DNA of 24,324 bases from Clostridium_T sp040217795 (GCA_040217795.1 JBEHWK010000038.1:1-24324), one strand, 5' to 3'. Positions 6,814 through 14,301 are shown, counted from the stretch's first letter. A program made the numbers and translations. Notes: a model not told the origin generated them from the sequence alone.

Positions 6814-7643
6814 ATTGCATCCACCATCTCATCCACATTTAATATTTCTGTGCCAATATCTACCCCTGACTTTTTCAATTCGTATGCAAGTTCAGTAACC
6901 TGCGGCACATCTAATCCTATTTCCTTCATTTCTCTTACCCTAGAAAAGACTTCTCTTGGAGTTCCTTCTAATACAACACTGCCTTTTTCCATAACAACTA
7001 CTCTATCACCTTCTGCAGCTTCATCCATGTAATGGGTAATTAATATGATTGTTATGCCTAAATTCTTATTAATTTCCTTTATTGTCTTAATAACTTCTTT
7101 TCTCCCTGAGGGATCAAGCATCGCTGTAGGCTCATCCAGCACTATGCATTCTGGCTGCATTGCAAGTATTCCTGCGATTGCAATTCTTTGTTTCTGCCCT
7201 CCTGAAAGAAGATGTGGTGCATGTCTTCTATATTCATACATACCTACTTTTTTAAGACTTTCATCTACTCTTTTTCTGATTTCACCTGACTCTATCCCAA
7301 GGTTCTCTGGTCCAAAGGCCACATCTTCTTCAACAATTGTAGCAACCATTTGGTTGTCCGGGTTCTGGAAAACCATTCCTGCAGTCTTCCTTACATCCCA
7401 TAAACTTTTTTCATCTTTAGTATCTAACCCATTCACATATATTGTTCCTTGAGATGGAACCAACAGAGCATTGATATGTTTAGCTATTGTAGATTTGCCT
7501 GAGCCATTATGCCCTAAAACAACTAAAAATTCACCCTTTTTTACATTTAAATCCACACCGTTTAAAGCATATTGTTCCTCTCCATTTTCATGAGAGAGAT
7601 ATTTAAAGCTTAGATTATCACATTTTATAATATTGTTTTCCAT
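6798..7643 (-). CDS. ecfA1: Energy-coupling factor transporter ATPase EcfA1
   Basis: This is the first ABC ATPase of the ECF module (281 residues). It has Walker A GHNGSGKS (44-51), Q-loop VFQNPDNQ with Q93, signature LSGGQ (146-150), Walker B CIVLDE ending at E171, and H204 in ITHYMDEA. It pairs with EcfA2 and EcfT to power uptake through exchangeable S components, which are not in this window. It begins its own transcription unit 130 nt after rplQ, with a terminator and a probable promoter in that gap. Confidence 0.97.
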   Translation of the reverse strand: MENNIIKCDNLSFKYLSHENGEEQYALNGVDLNVKKGEFLVVLGHNGSGKSTIAKHINALLVPSQGTIYVNGLDTKDEKSLWDVRKTAGMVFQNPDNQMVATIVEEDVAFGPENLGIESGEIRKRVDESLKKVGMYEYRRHAPHLLSGGQKQRIAIAGILAMQPECIVLDEPTAMLDPSGRKEVIKTIKEINKNLGITIILITHYMDEAAEGDRVVVMEKGSVVLEGTPREVFSRVREMKEIGLDVPQVTELAYELKKSGVDIGTEILNVDEMVDAICQLK

Positions 7644-7668
7644 TTGCCTCTCCCTTCCTTTAATAGCT

Positions 7669-7696
7669 ATTATAAAAGATATTTTTTGACAGTAAA
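7669..7696 (-). promoter_or_regulatory. Probable promoter of the ecfA1-ecfA2-ecfT-truA unit
   Basis: On the minus strand TTTACT (7696-7691, 4 of 6 to consensus) is followed after 16 nt by TATAAT (7674-7669, perfect). It lies 26 nt upstream of the ecfA1 start and downstream of the rplQ terminator. The position fits, but the -35 is weak. Confidence 0.6.
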
Positions 7697-7736
7697 TATA
7701 CTTTATAATGGTTATTATATTAATAGCGTATATGCT

Positions 7737-7770
7737 AAAACGGGGACTAAGTAATAACTTAATCCCCTTT
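7737..7770 (-). terminator. Terminator after rplQ (end of alpha operon)
   Basis: A stem pairs 7742-7752 with 7757-7767 around a 4-nt loop: GGGGA plus TAAGT with one G-U wobble on the minus strand. It is followed by GTTTTAG. The T-run is short but the stem is strong and starts 7 nt after the rplQ stop codon. Confidence 0.8.
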
Positions 7771-7773
7771 ATA

Positions 7774-8115
7774 TTATACTAATTCAAGTATAACTACTTC
7801 AGCACCGTCTCCTCTTCTAGGGCCTACTTTGAACATTCTAGTGTATCCACCATTTCTTTCAGCGTATCTAGGAGCGATTTCTTCGAATAGTTTTTTAACT
7901 ACGTCCTCTTCTGTTACGAAAGCTAAAACTTGTCTTCTAGCATGAAGATCTCCTCTTTTAGCTAGAGTTATCATATTTTCAGCAAGACTCCTTGCTTCTT
8001 TCGCTCTAGTATCAGTAGTTTCTATTTTGCCATGCTTTAAGAAGCTTGTAACAAGGTTTCTTAACATAGCTCTTCTTTGGTCAGTTGGAAGACCTAACTT
8101 ACGATATCCTGCCAT
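7774..8115 (-). CDS. rplQ: 50S ribosomal protein L17
   Basis: L17 lies near the exit of the 50S peptide tunnel. The 113 residues begin MAGYRKLGLPTDQRRAMLRN and end RRGDGAEVVILELV, both family landmarks. The protein is slightly shorter than the roughly 120 residues of Bacillus because the central insertion is absent. It is the last gene of the alpha operon, 12 nt after rpoA, and is followed by a hairpin terminator. Confidence 0.98.
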   Translation of the reverse strand: MAGYRKLGLPTDQRRAMLRNLVTSFLKHGKIETTDTRAKEARSLAENMITLAKRGDLHARRQVLAFVTEEDVVKKLFEEIAPRYAERNGGYTRMFKVGPRRGDGAEVVILELV

Positions 8116-8127
8116 GACTTTACCTCC

Positions 8128-9075
8128 TTACTCATCGCTTAGTCTTAATCCTAAGCCTAGTTCCTTAAGTTTTCTCTCAACTTCTTCAAGTGATTTCTTA
8201 CCTAAGTTTCTTACCTTCATCATATCATCCATAGATCTTTGTGCAAGTTCTTGGACAGTATTAATACCTGCTCTTTTCAAACAGTTATATGATCTTACTG
8301 AAAGATCAAGTTCTTCAATAGTCATTTCAAGAACCTTTTCTTTCTTATCTTCTTCTTTTTCAATCATTATTTCCATGTCACTTGTATTATCTGTTAATGA
8401 CATGAAAAGCTTGAAGTGTTCTATTAGTATCTTAGCTGATAGACTTATAGCTTCATCAATTTTGATTGTACCATTAGTCCAAATTTCTAATGTCAACTTA
8501 TCATAATCTGTAATTTGACCTACTCTTGTATTATCAACAGTAAAGTTTACTCTTTTTACAGGAGTATAAATTGAATCTACAGCTATTGCACTTAGTGGCA
8601 GAGAATCAGACTTGTTCTTGTTTTGTGTAACGTATCCTCTTCCTCTGTTCACAGTAAGCTCCATATAAAGTCTGCCTTCATTGTCTAAAGTAGCAATATG
8701 CATATCCTTATTAACTACTTCAACATCTCCATCAGTCTTAATATCTCCAGCTGTTACTACACCAGGTCCTTTGGCATCTATATATATAACCTTTGGACCT
8801 TCTCCACTCATTCTTAACGCTAAAGCCTTAATGTTAAGAATTAATTCTGTAACATCTTCCTTAACGCCAGTAACAGTAGAGAATTCATGAAGAACTCCAT
8901 CTATTTTTACAGATGTAGTTGCAACACCAGGTAGAGATGATAAAAGAATTCTTCTAAGTGCATTACCTAAAGTAATCCCATATCCTCTTTCTAATGGTTC
9001 AACTACAAACTTACCATAAGTTCCATCTTCACTTTGTTCAATACATTCAATAATTGGCTTTTCTATTTCTAACAT
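8128..9075 (-). CDS. rpoA: DNA-directed RNA polymerase alpha subunit
   Basis: Alpha forms the dimer on which core RNA polymerase assembles. The N-terminal assembly domain (about 1-230) contains FVVEPLERGYG and the LGNALRRILLSSLPG helix. The C-terminal DNA- and activator-binding domain (about 245-315) contains LKRAGINTVQEL and VRNLGKKSLEEV. I chose ATG at 9075 (MLEIEKP, 9 nt from GGAGG), giving 315 residues. A TTG two codons upstream is only 3 nt from the ribosome site. A 102-nt gap with a strong hairpin separates it from rpsD. Confidence 0.98.
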   Translation of the reverse strand: MLEIEKPIIECIEQSEDGTYGKFVVEPLERGYGITLGNALRRILLSSLPGVATTSVKIDGVLHEFSTVTGVKEDVTELILNIKALALRMSGEGPKVIYIDAKGPGVVTAGDIKTDGDVEVVNKDMHIATLDNEGRLYMELTVNRGRGYVTQNKNKSDSLPLSAIAVDSIYTPVKRVNFTVDNTRVGQITDYDKLTLEIWTNGTIKIDEAISLSAKILIEHFKLFMSLTDNTSDMEIMIEKEEDKKEKVLEMTIEELDLSVRSYNCLKRAGINTVQELAQRSMDDMMKVRNLGKKSLEEVERKLKELGLGLRLSDE

Positions 9076-9134
9076 GCGCAAAACCCTCCTTCAATTATAT
9101 ATGGCAACCTTATTATGAGGGCAACTGATTCAAT

Positions 9135-9168
9135 ATTTGCAAAGGAGAAAAATGCTCCCCTTGCAAAT
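9135..9168. repeat. Hairpin between rpsD and rpoA
   Basis: Arms ATTTGCAAAGGAG (9135-9147) and CTCCCCTTGCAAAT (9155-9168) form an imperfect stem with a 7-nt loop. It starts 9 nt after the rpsD stop. There is no U-run after it on the minus strand, so it is unlikely to be a full terminator. Processing, mRNA stabilisation or partial attenuation are possible. Confidence 0.75.
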
Positions 9169-9177
9169 TGCATATTA

Positions 9178-9798
9178 TTACTTGCTGTATAACTCAACAA
9201 TAAGAGTTTCATTAACATTTATGTCAATGTCTTCTCTTGTTGGAGCAGCAACTACTTTACCTTCAAAGTTTTCTGGAGTAGCAGCTAACCATTTTGGTAA
9301 AGTTTTAGGATTTTCTGCAAAAACCTTAAACTTTTCTGTTGCTCTGCTCTTCTCAGATACAGTAATAACATCATTAACACCTACTCTGTAAGATGCGATG
9401 TCAACTTTCTTACCGTTAACTAAGAAATGACCATGAGTAACTAATTGTCTAGCTTCTGCTCTTGAAGCACCATATCCTAGTCTGAAAGCTACGTTATCTA
9501 GTCTAAGTTCTAGTAACATAAGCAGGTTTTCACCTGTGATTCCTCTCATTCTTTCAGCTTTTTCGTAGTACTTTCTAAATTGCTTTTCAAGTACTCCGTA
9601 TATTCTTTTAGCTTTTTGCTTTTCTCTTAATTGTGTTCCGTAGTTAGAAATTTTCTTTCTTGCCGCGCCATGTTGTCCTGGTGCATAACTTCTTCTAACG
9701 AAAGCACATTTATCTGTAAAGCATCTATCCCCTTTAAGGAATAGCTTTGCACCTTCTCTTCTACATAATCTACATGCAGATCCAGTATATCTTGCCAT
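9178..9798 (-). CDS. rpsD: 30S ribosomal protein S4, zinc-binding type
   Basis: S4 nucleates assembly of the 30S body and binds 16S rRNA. In many bacteria it also represses its own operon. The 206 residues show four N-terminal cysteines, C9, C12, C26 and C31, spaced as in zinc-binding S4, and an S4 RNA-binding domain (about 95-160) with LDNVAFRLGYGASRAEARQL. It lies inside the alpha operon between rpsK and rpoA, as in enterobacteria and Clostridia but unlike Bacillus, where rpsD stands alone. It is a candidate repressor for the leader upstream of rpsM. Confidence 0.98.
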   Translation of the reverse strand: MARYTGSACRLCRREGAKLFLKGDRCFTDKCAFVRRSYAPGQHGAARKKISNYGTQLREKQKAKRIYGVLEKQFRKYYEKAERMRGITGENLLMLLELRLDNVAFRLGYGASRAEARQLVTHGHFLVNGKKVDIASYRVGVNDVITVSEKSRATEKFKVFAENPKTLPKWLAATPENFEGKVVAAPTREDIDINVNETLIVELYSK

Positions 9799-9824
9799 TA
9801 ATTACACCTCCTGTGACGTTTGTA

Positions 9825-10220
9825 CTACACTCTTCTTCTTTTTGGTGGTCTACAACCGTTGTGTGGTATTGGAGTAACGTCCTTTATTAAAGTTACTTCT
9901 AAACCAGCAGCTTGTAAACTTCTTATTGCAGCTTCTCTGCCTGATCCTGGTCCTTTTACGTATACTTCAACACTCTTTAATCCGTGTTCCATAGCAGATT
10001 TAGCTGCTGTTTCAGCTGCCATCTGTGCTGCAAACGGAGTACTCTTTCTTGAACCTCTAAATCCTAGAGCTCCAGCTGATGACCATGATAAAGCATTACC
10101 TGCTGCATCAGTTAAAGTTACTATAGAATTGTTGAAAGTTGACTTAATGTGAGCTGCTCCGTGTTCAACGTTCTTTCTTTCTTTTTTTCTTCTTGTTTTC
10201 TTAACTTTTGCTGCTACCAT
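9825..10220 (-). CDS. rpsK: 30S ribosomal protein S11
   Basis: S11 lies on the 30S platform, near the mRNA exit and the S7 contact. The 131 residues are the usual length. A basic N-terminus (KKTRRKKERKN) is followed by HIKSTFNNSIVTLTD, GPGSGREAAIRSL and the C-terminal DVTPIPHNGCRPPKRRRV. It is 15 nt after rpsM and 26 nt before rpsD in the alpha operon. Confidence 0.98.
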   Translation of the reverse strand: MVAAKVKKTRRKKERKNVEHGAAHIKSTFNNSIVTLTDAAGNALSWSSAGALGFRGSRKSTPFAAQMAAETAAKSAMEHGLKSVEVYVKGPGSGREAAIRSLQAAGLEVTLIKDVTPIPHNGCRPPKRRRV

Positions 10221-10235
10221 TGTCTTCCCTCCTTA

Positions 10236-10601
10236 CTATTTTTTCTTGTTAGCAATAGTTTTCTTTGGACCTTTTCTAGTTCTAGCATTAGTCTTAGTTT
10301 TTTGTCCTCTTACAGGAAGACCTTTTCTATGTCTGATTCCTCTGTAGCAACCAATTTCAACTAGTCTCTTTATGTTAAGAGCGATTTCTCTTCTTAAATC
10401 TCCCTCAACAGTTTTTTCTTTTATGATATTTCTTATAGCATTTACTTCATCTTCAGTTAAGTCTTTAACTCTTGTATCTGGGTTTATTCCAGTTTCTGCT
10501 AATATTTCATGTGCAGTTGATAAACCAATTCCGTATATATAAGTTAGACCTATCTCAACTCTTTTTTCTCTTGGTAGGTCAACACCAGCTATTCTAGCCA
10601 T
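10236..10601 (-). CDS. rpsM: 30S ribosomal protein S13
   Basis: S13 lies in the 30S head, and its tail contacts tRNA and bridges to the 50S subunit. The 121 residues begin MARIAGVDLPREKRVEIG and contain IYGIG and the RHRKGLPVRGQKTKTNARTR segment. It is the first gene of the alpha operon, with its own promoter and a leader of about 130 nt upstream, and an AGGAGGTG ribosome site. Confidence 0.98.
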   Translation of the reverse strand: MARIAGVDLPREKRVEIGLTYIYGIGLSTAHEILAETGINPDTRVKDLTEDEVNAIRNIIKEKTVEGDLRREIALNIKRLVEIGCYRGIRHRKGLPVRGQKTKTNARTRKGPKKTIANKKK

Positions 10602-10730
10602 TAAAACTTACACCTCCTGGTAATTAAATTCCATTTTCAATAGTGGTAAATATATAAATTAAATTTCAGGTCATTGGTATTATTACCTCTGTCAGCCGCT
10701 CCTAAAATTCATTTATGCTAATTAATTGAC
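10602..10730 (-). ncRNA. Leader of the alpha operon (candidate S4-responsive region)
   Basis: This is the transcribed region between the rpsM promoter and start codon, about 130 nt against 10-30 nt for most gaps here. It includes a small GGTA/TACC hairpin (10676-10687) and a possible CCA/TGG pairing near the ribosome site. No ORF is seen in it. By analogy with alpha operons that carry rpsD, it could be the target of S4 feedback control; this is inference and I recognise no named family. Confidence 0.5.
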
Positions 10731-10736
10731 TATATA

Positions 10737-10765
10737 ATGATATTTTAGAATGGAAAAAAAGTCAA
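10737..10765 (-). promoter_or_regulatory. Sigma-A promoter of the alpha operon
   Basis: On the minus strand there is TTGACT (10765-10760, 5 of 6), 17 nt, then TATCAT (10742-10737, 5 of 6). An 8-bp inverted repeat, TAGAATGG/CCATTCTA (10746-10753 and 10779-10786), brackets the -35 and overlaps the spacer. Confidence 0.85.
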
Positions 10766-10811
10766 TAATAAATCCATCCCATTCTAGTATTTTTTAATAA
10801 AGTTATTTATA

Positions 10812-10925
10812 TTAGCCTTGTTTTTGCTTGTGCTTTGGGTTTTCGCAAATAACCATTACTCTACCTTTTCTTTTTATTACTTTGCACTTTTCGCAAATAG
10901 GCTTAACTGATGGTCTGACTTTCAT
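10812..10925 (-). CDS. rpmJ: 50S ribosomal protein L36, zinc type
   Basis: L36 is the smallest large-subunit protein. The 37 residues begin MKVRPSVKPICEKCKVIKR and end HKQKQG. Zinc ligands C11, C14, C27 and H32 are all present, so this is the zinc-containing form. It follows infA after 74 nt, with an AGGAGG-type site (GGAGGGT) before the ATG. It is the last gene before the alpha-operon promoter. Confidence 0.98.
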   Translation of the reverse strand: MKVRPSVKPICEKCKVIKRKGRVMVICENPKHKQKQG

Positions 10926-10949
10926 CGCTAACCCTCCTTGTTATTTATA

Positions 10950-10976
10950 AGCAGAAGAATCCTTATGATCTCTGCT
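10950..10976. repeat. Small hairpin between infA and rpmJ
   Basis: AGCAGA (10950-10955) and TCTGCT (10971-10976) can pair around a 15-nt loop, in a 74-nt gap. There is no T-run after it, so it is not a clear terminator. Significance is uncertain. Confidence 0.4.
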
Positions 10977-10981
10977 GATAT

Positions 10982-11002
10982 TTAATTATTAATTATTAAT
11001 TA
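10982..11002. repeat. Triple TTAATTA heptamer repeat
   Basis: Three perfect tandem copies of TTAATTA end at, and include, the infA stop codon (11000-11002). It looks like simple slippage-type repetition. Confidence 0.8.
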
Positions 11003-11218
11003 TTTTGCTCTCCAAGTAATTCTTCCTCTTGTAAGATCATACTGTGACAATTCAACAGTAACCTTATCTCCTGGGAGAATTCTAATGAAGTTCATTCTTA
11101 ACTTACCTGAAATGTGAGCAAGGATTTTATGTCCACTCTCTAATTCTACCTGGAACATTGCATTCGGTAATGCTTCCAAGACTACTCCCTGCATTTCTAT
11201 TACATCATCTTTTGACAT
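11000..11218 (-). CDS. infA: Translation initiation factor IF-1
   Basis: IF-1 is an OB-fold protein that binds the 30S A site during initiation. The 72 residues, exactly the usual length, begin MSKDDVIEMQGVVLEALPNA and end YDLTRGRITWRAK. I chose the ATG at 11218; the frame is open eight codons further upstream. The ribosome site AAGGAGG is inside the last codons of the preceding KOW gene, whose stop is only 7 nt away, implying translational coupling. The spacing to ATG (12 nt) is on the long side. Confidence 0.97.
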   Translation of the reverse strand: MSKDDVIEMQGVVLEALPNAMFQVELESGHKILAHISGKLRMNFIRILPGDKVTVELSQYDLTRGRITWRAK

Positions 11219-11225
11219 AAGGTAA

Positions 11226-11507
11226 TCAAACCTCCTTATCAATGCCTTGAAGTTTTATAAATCTTTTAATCTTTAAGTCAATATTTTTGTCTGATGAAAT
11301 GATATCTTTTTTTAAGTCTTCATCCATTACATCTGTAAGATTCAAGTGTTTAATCTTCTTCTTTTTGGGCATTTCACTTAATTTTGTACTTCCATTAACA
11401 AGAGCAACACAGCTGCCATCTAAGACTTCAGCTATTATGTAAGCCATACCCTTGTCTCTTCCAGCCTTTGAAAGTACTAATCTACCAACTAAGTCGTTAT
11501 TCTGCAA
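11226..11507 (-). CDS. KOW-domain RNA-binding protein (L14e-like)
   Basis: This small basic protein (93 residues) starts at TTG 11507, 7 nt after a GAGGTG ribosome site. A KOW-type motif spans about 6-33 (LVGRLVLSKAGRDKG then YIIAEVLDGSCVALV). A lysine cluster PKKKKIKHLNLT follows (about 48-59), then an acidic helix-like stretch and a C-terminal basic helix. Genes of this type between map and infA are known in Clostridia and are annotated as KOW or L14e-like; the molecular role is not established. An RNA- or ribosome-associated function is an inference from the fold and the neighbours. It overlaps the infA ribosome site. Confidence 0.9.
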   Translation of the reverse strand: MQNNDLVGRLVLSKAGRDKGMAYIIAEVLDGSCVALVNGSTKLSEMPKKKKIKHLNLTDVMDEDLKKDIISSDKNIDLKIKRFIKLQGIDKEV

Positions 11508-11521
11508 CTTGTTTCACCTCA

Positions 11522-11575
11522 ATGATTACCTTAATCATAAATTTACAAGCCAACATTAGGCAACTGTGAATTTAT
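11522..11575 (-). other. Tandem hairpins upstream of the KOW gene
   Basis: The 85-nt gap between map and the KOW gene contains two adjacent stem-loops. The larger pairs 11537-11551 (ATAAATTTACAAGCC) with 11559-11575, with one mismatch and a small internal loop on the minus strand. The second is ATGATTA/TAATCAT (11522-11528 with 11532-11538) with a 3-nt loop. They share two bases. No T-run follows, so this is structured leader rather than terminator. Confidence 0.6.
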
Positions 11576-11592
11576 AACTAAGCAACACTTAA

Positions 11593-12342
11593 TTACTTAA
11601 TTAGTGTCAATATTTCCGGCCCATCAGGTAAAATAGCAACAGTATTTTCATAATGAGCTGAATACTTTCCATCAGCTGTCACTACAGTCCAATTATCACT
11701 TAAGGTCTTAACTCTCCAAGTACCAACATTAACCATTGGTTCTATTGCCAGCACCATTCCTGATGTTAATTTTGGACCTCTTCCAGGCCTACCAAAGTTA
11801 GGAACTTCAGGATCCTCATGGACATTTTTACCTATTCCATGTCCTACATAATCTCTTACTACTGAAAATCCTGCATTTTCAACATGTTTTTGAATTTCAT
11901 AGGATATATCTGTCAGCCTGTTACCTACGTAAGCTTTTTCAATTCCTTTAAAAAAGCTTGCTTCAGTAACTTCTATAAGCTTTTGGGCTGTTTCTGAAAC
12001 ATTTCCCACAGGGAATGTTCTTGCTGCATCACTATGAAACCCATTCAAAAAAACACCACCATCAATACTTACAATGTCTCCATCTTTTAACTTAACAGTA
12101 CCTGGAAAACCATGGACTACTTGATCATTCACAGATATACATAGTGAAGCTGGAAAACCGTATAATCCTTTAAAGGAAGGTTTTGCTCCATGCTTAGTTA
12201 TAAATTCTTCTGCAATCCTATCTATTTCCTCAGTAGTAATACCAGGTCTTATTTTTGTTTCAATTAACAGTAGTGTCTCTGCCAATAACTTTCCTGCTTT
12301 TCTCATTAGGTCGATTTCATCTTGATTTTTTAATATTATCAT
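11593..12342 (-). CDS. map: Methionine aminopeptidase, type I
   Basis: This enzyme removes the initiator methionine from nascent proteins. The 249-residue protein has the five metal ligands D94, D105, H168, E201 and E232, and H77 in the active site (NDQVVHGFPG, SIDGGV, GHGIG, AIEPM). I chose ATG 12342 (MIILKNQDEI), one base after the adk stop. A GTG three codons upstream is nearly on top of the AGGA sequence. The tight adk-map junction suggests translational coupling. There is no N-terminal zinc-finger extension. Confidence 0.97.
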   Translation of the reverse strand: MIILKNQDEIDLMRKAGKLLAETLLLIETKIRPGITTEEIDRIAEEFITKHGAKPSFKGLYGFPASLCISVNDQVVHGFPGTVKLKDGDIVSIDGGVFLNGFHSDAARTFPVGNVSETAQKLIEVTEASFFKGIEKAYVGNRLTDISYEIQKHVENAGFSVVRDYVGHGIGKNVHEDPEVPNFGRPGRGPKLTSGMVLAIEPMVNVGTWRVKTLSDNWTVVTADGKYSAHYENTVAILPDGPEILTLIK

Positions 12343-12343
12343 T

Positions 12344-12991
12344 TTACTCACTTCCTAATATATCACAGATGCTTTCAAAGACCTCATTAATTGCTTTTGT
12401 TCCATCTACAGCCGTAAGCAATCCTTCATTACTGTAGAATTCTATAAGCGGCTGAGTCTGATTTTCATAAACAGTTAATCTTTCCTGAACAGTTTCTTCA
12501 GAATCATCTTTTCTTTGAATAACTTCTGAACCACAAACATCACATTTTCCTTCTTTCAAAGGTGGGTTGAATTTAACGTGATAACTTGCTCCACAAGATG
12601 GGCAAACTCTTCTTCCTGTCATTCTTTCTAAAATAAAACTTCCTGGCACTTGGATTAATAGAGCTGTATCCAGAACTTGACCTCTTTCAACTAAGAAATT
12701 TTGAAGTTCTTCAGCTTGGTATACAGTTCTTGGAAACCCATCCAGAAGATATCCAGTCTTGCAATCTTCTTGCTGCAACCTATCTTTAACCATATTAATA
12801 GTTACTTCATCTGGAACTAATTGACCTTTATCAATATATTTCTTTGCTTCAACACCCAATGGAGTGTTTTCAGAAATGTTTTTTCTGAAAATATCCCCAG
12901 TTGAAATGTGTGGTATGGAGTATCTATTACTAATTGATTTTGCCTGTGTCCCCTTACCTGCGCCAGGAGGGCCTAATAATACAATCTTCAC
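12344..12991 (-). CDS. adk: Adenylate kinase, zinc-lid type
   Basis: This enzyme interconverts ATP plus AMP and two ADP. The 215 residues contain the P-loop GPPGAGKGT (7-15), DGFPRT (84-89) and a lid with four cysteines, C130, C133, C150 and C153. This is the structural zinc site typical of Gram-positive enzymes. The start is GTG at 12991, 9 nt after GGAGG. It sits between secY and map as in most spc operons. Confidence 0.98.
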   Translation of the reverse strand: MKIVLLGPPGAGKGTQAKSISNRYSIPHISTGDIFRKNISENTPLGVEAKKYIDKGQLVPDEVTINMVKDRLQQEDCKTGYLLDGFPRTVYQAEELQNFLVERGQVLDTALLIQVPGSFILERMTGRRVCPSCGASYHVKFNPPLKEGKCDVCGSEVIQRKDDSEETVQERLTVYENQTQPLIEFYSNEGLLTAVDGTKAINEVFESICDILGSE

Positions 12992-13018
12992 CGGTATAAT
13001 CCTCCATCCTGTCTTGCT

Positions 13019-14299
13019 CTATTTTAAAAATCCCTGATAGTGTCTAACTACCAACTGTGATTCTAAGGTTCTCATTACATCTAATGCTACACCAACTAAA
13101 ATTAATATTGATGTAGGTCCAAACGCAATCCCTTTAAATTGTGTGCTATTCTCAATTACTATAGGTATTATAACTAGCAATGCAGCAAATAATCCACCAA
13201 ATAAAGATACCCTGGTCAGTATTCTTTCCAAATACTTTTCTGTTTGTTTACCCGGTCTTATTCCCGGAATAAACCCAGCTGACTTATTCATATTTTCTGC
13301 CATCTCATCCGGCTTGAAAGTTACTTGAGTATAAAACCAAGTAAAGAATATTGTCAAAAGTGCATATAAAACTGCATACATCCAGGTCTTACTATTAAAT
13401 ACACTATATGTGCTGCTCATAATCCATTTTGCCCATTCCTTATCAGGGAATAGTTGTGCAACAGTTTGCGGAAACTGCATTACAGACATTGCAAATATAA
13501 TTGCTATAACAGCAGATCCTATCAAACTTAATGGTATATGAGTTGATTGACCTTTATACATTCTGTTGCCAACAGCCTTTCCTGCATACTGAACAGAAAC
13601 TCTTCTTTCTGCCAATGACAGAAAAATTACTCCAGCAAGCAATGCTAAAACAAAAACTCCAAGCAACACTGTTTGTATTGGATCAACCTGTTCCATTTGA
13701 ACTAATCTTCCTAAAGATACTATAGAACTAGGTATTCTTGATACTATATTTATGAAAATTATAAGGGATATTCCGTTTCCAATACCCTTAACTGTTATTT
13801 GATCACCTAACCACATACAGAAAACTGATCCTACTGTAAGAGTCAACATGATTAAATATATGAGGGTGCTGCTTAAATCTTTAATACCACCTTGCTGATT
13901 CATAAGAGCTAAAGTACCATATGCTGTAATAAGTCCAAAACCTACAGATGCATATCTGGTTATTTTTTGAATCTTTTTACGTCCTTCTTCTCCCTCTTTA
14001 GATAGCTGCTCTAAAGGTGGAATTGCTATAGTAAGTAATTGCATTATGATTGATGAATTAATGTACGGCACAACTCCAAGGGCCAATATACTGAACCTGC
14101 TTAGTGCACCACCAGACATCAAATCATAAAAGCTCCATAAACTATTTCCGCTTTGAGTCAAATTTTTAAGGTAGTCTGTATCAATTCCAGGTACAGGAAT
14201 ATGACTTCCTAACCTGTAAATTGCTACAATAAATACTGTCCATAATATTCTTTTTCTCAAATCCGGAACCTTCCAGGCATTACGTAGGGTTGATAGCAT
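13019..14299 (-). CDS. secY: Protein translocase channel subunit SecY
   Basis: SecY is the channel of the SecYEG translocon in the cytoplasmic membrane. The 426 residues fit ten transmembrane segments. Landmarks are LRKRILWTVFIVAIYRLGSHIPVPGID at the N-terminus, MQLLTIAIPPLEQL (plug-proximal), the GNGISLIIFINIVSRIP segment and FKPDEMAENMNKSAGFIPGIRPGK in the cytoplasmic loop that binds SecA and the ribosome. It starts 2 nt after rplO, with the ribosome site inside the rplO tail, so translation is probably coupled. Confidence 0.98.
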   Translation of the reverse strand: MLSTLRNAWKVPDLRKRILWTVFIVAIYRLGSHIPVPGIDTDYLKNLTQSGNSLWSFYDLMSGGALSRFSILALGVVPYINSSIIMQLLTIAIPPLEQLSKEGEEGRKKIQKITRYASVGFGLITAYGTLALMNQQGGIKDLSSTLIYLIMLTLTVGSVFCMWLGDQITVKGIGNGISLIIFINIVSRIPSSIVSLGRLVQMEQVDPIQTVLLGVFVLALLAGVIFLSLAERRVSVQYAGKAVGNRMYKGQSTHIPLSLIGSAVIAIIFAMSVMQFPQTVAQLFPDKEWAKWIMSSTYSVFNSKTWMYAVLYALLTIFFTWFYTQVTFKPDEMAENMNKSAGFIPGIRPGKQTEKYLERILTRVSLFGGLFAALLVIIPIVIENSTQFKGIAFGPTSILILVGVALDVMRTLESQLVVRHYQGFLK

Positions 14300-14301
14300 A
14301 A

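Noticed and set aside
7045..7452. Plus-strand 135-codon open frame opposite ecfA1
   Set aside because: It is a shadow of the well-conserved ecfA1 frame. The product is Ser/Ile/Pro-rich with no domain and no ribosome site.
8027..8506. Plus-strand 159-codon open frame opposite rplQ-rpoA
   Set aside because: It is an antisense shadow spanning two real genes and their intergenic gap, with Ser/Leu-rich low-complexity translation.
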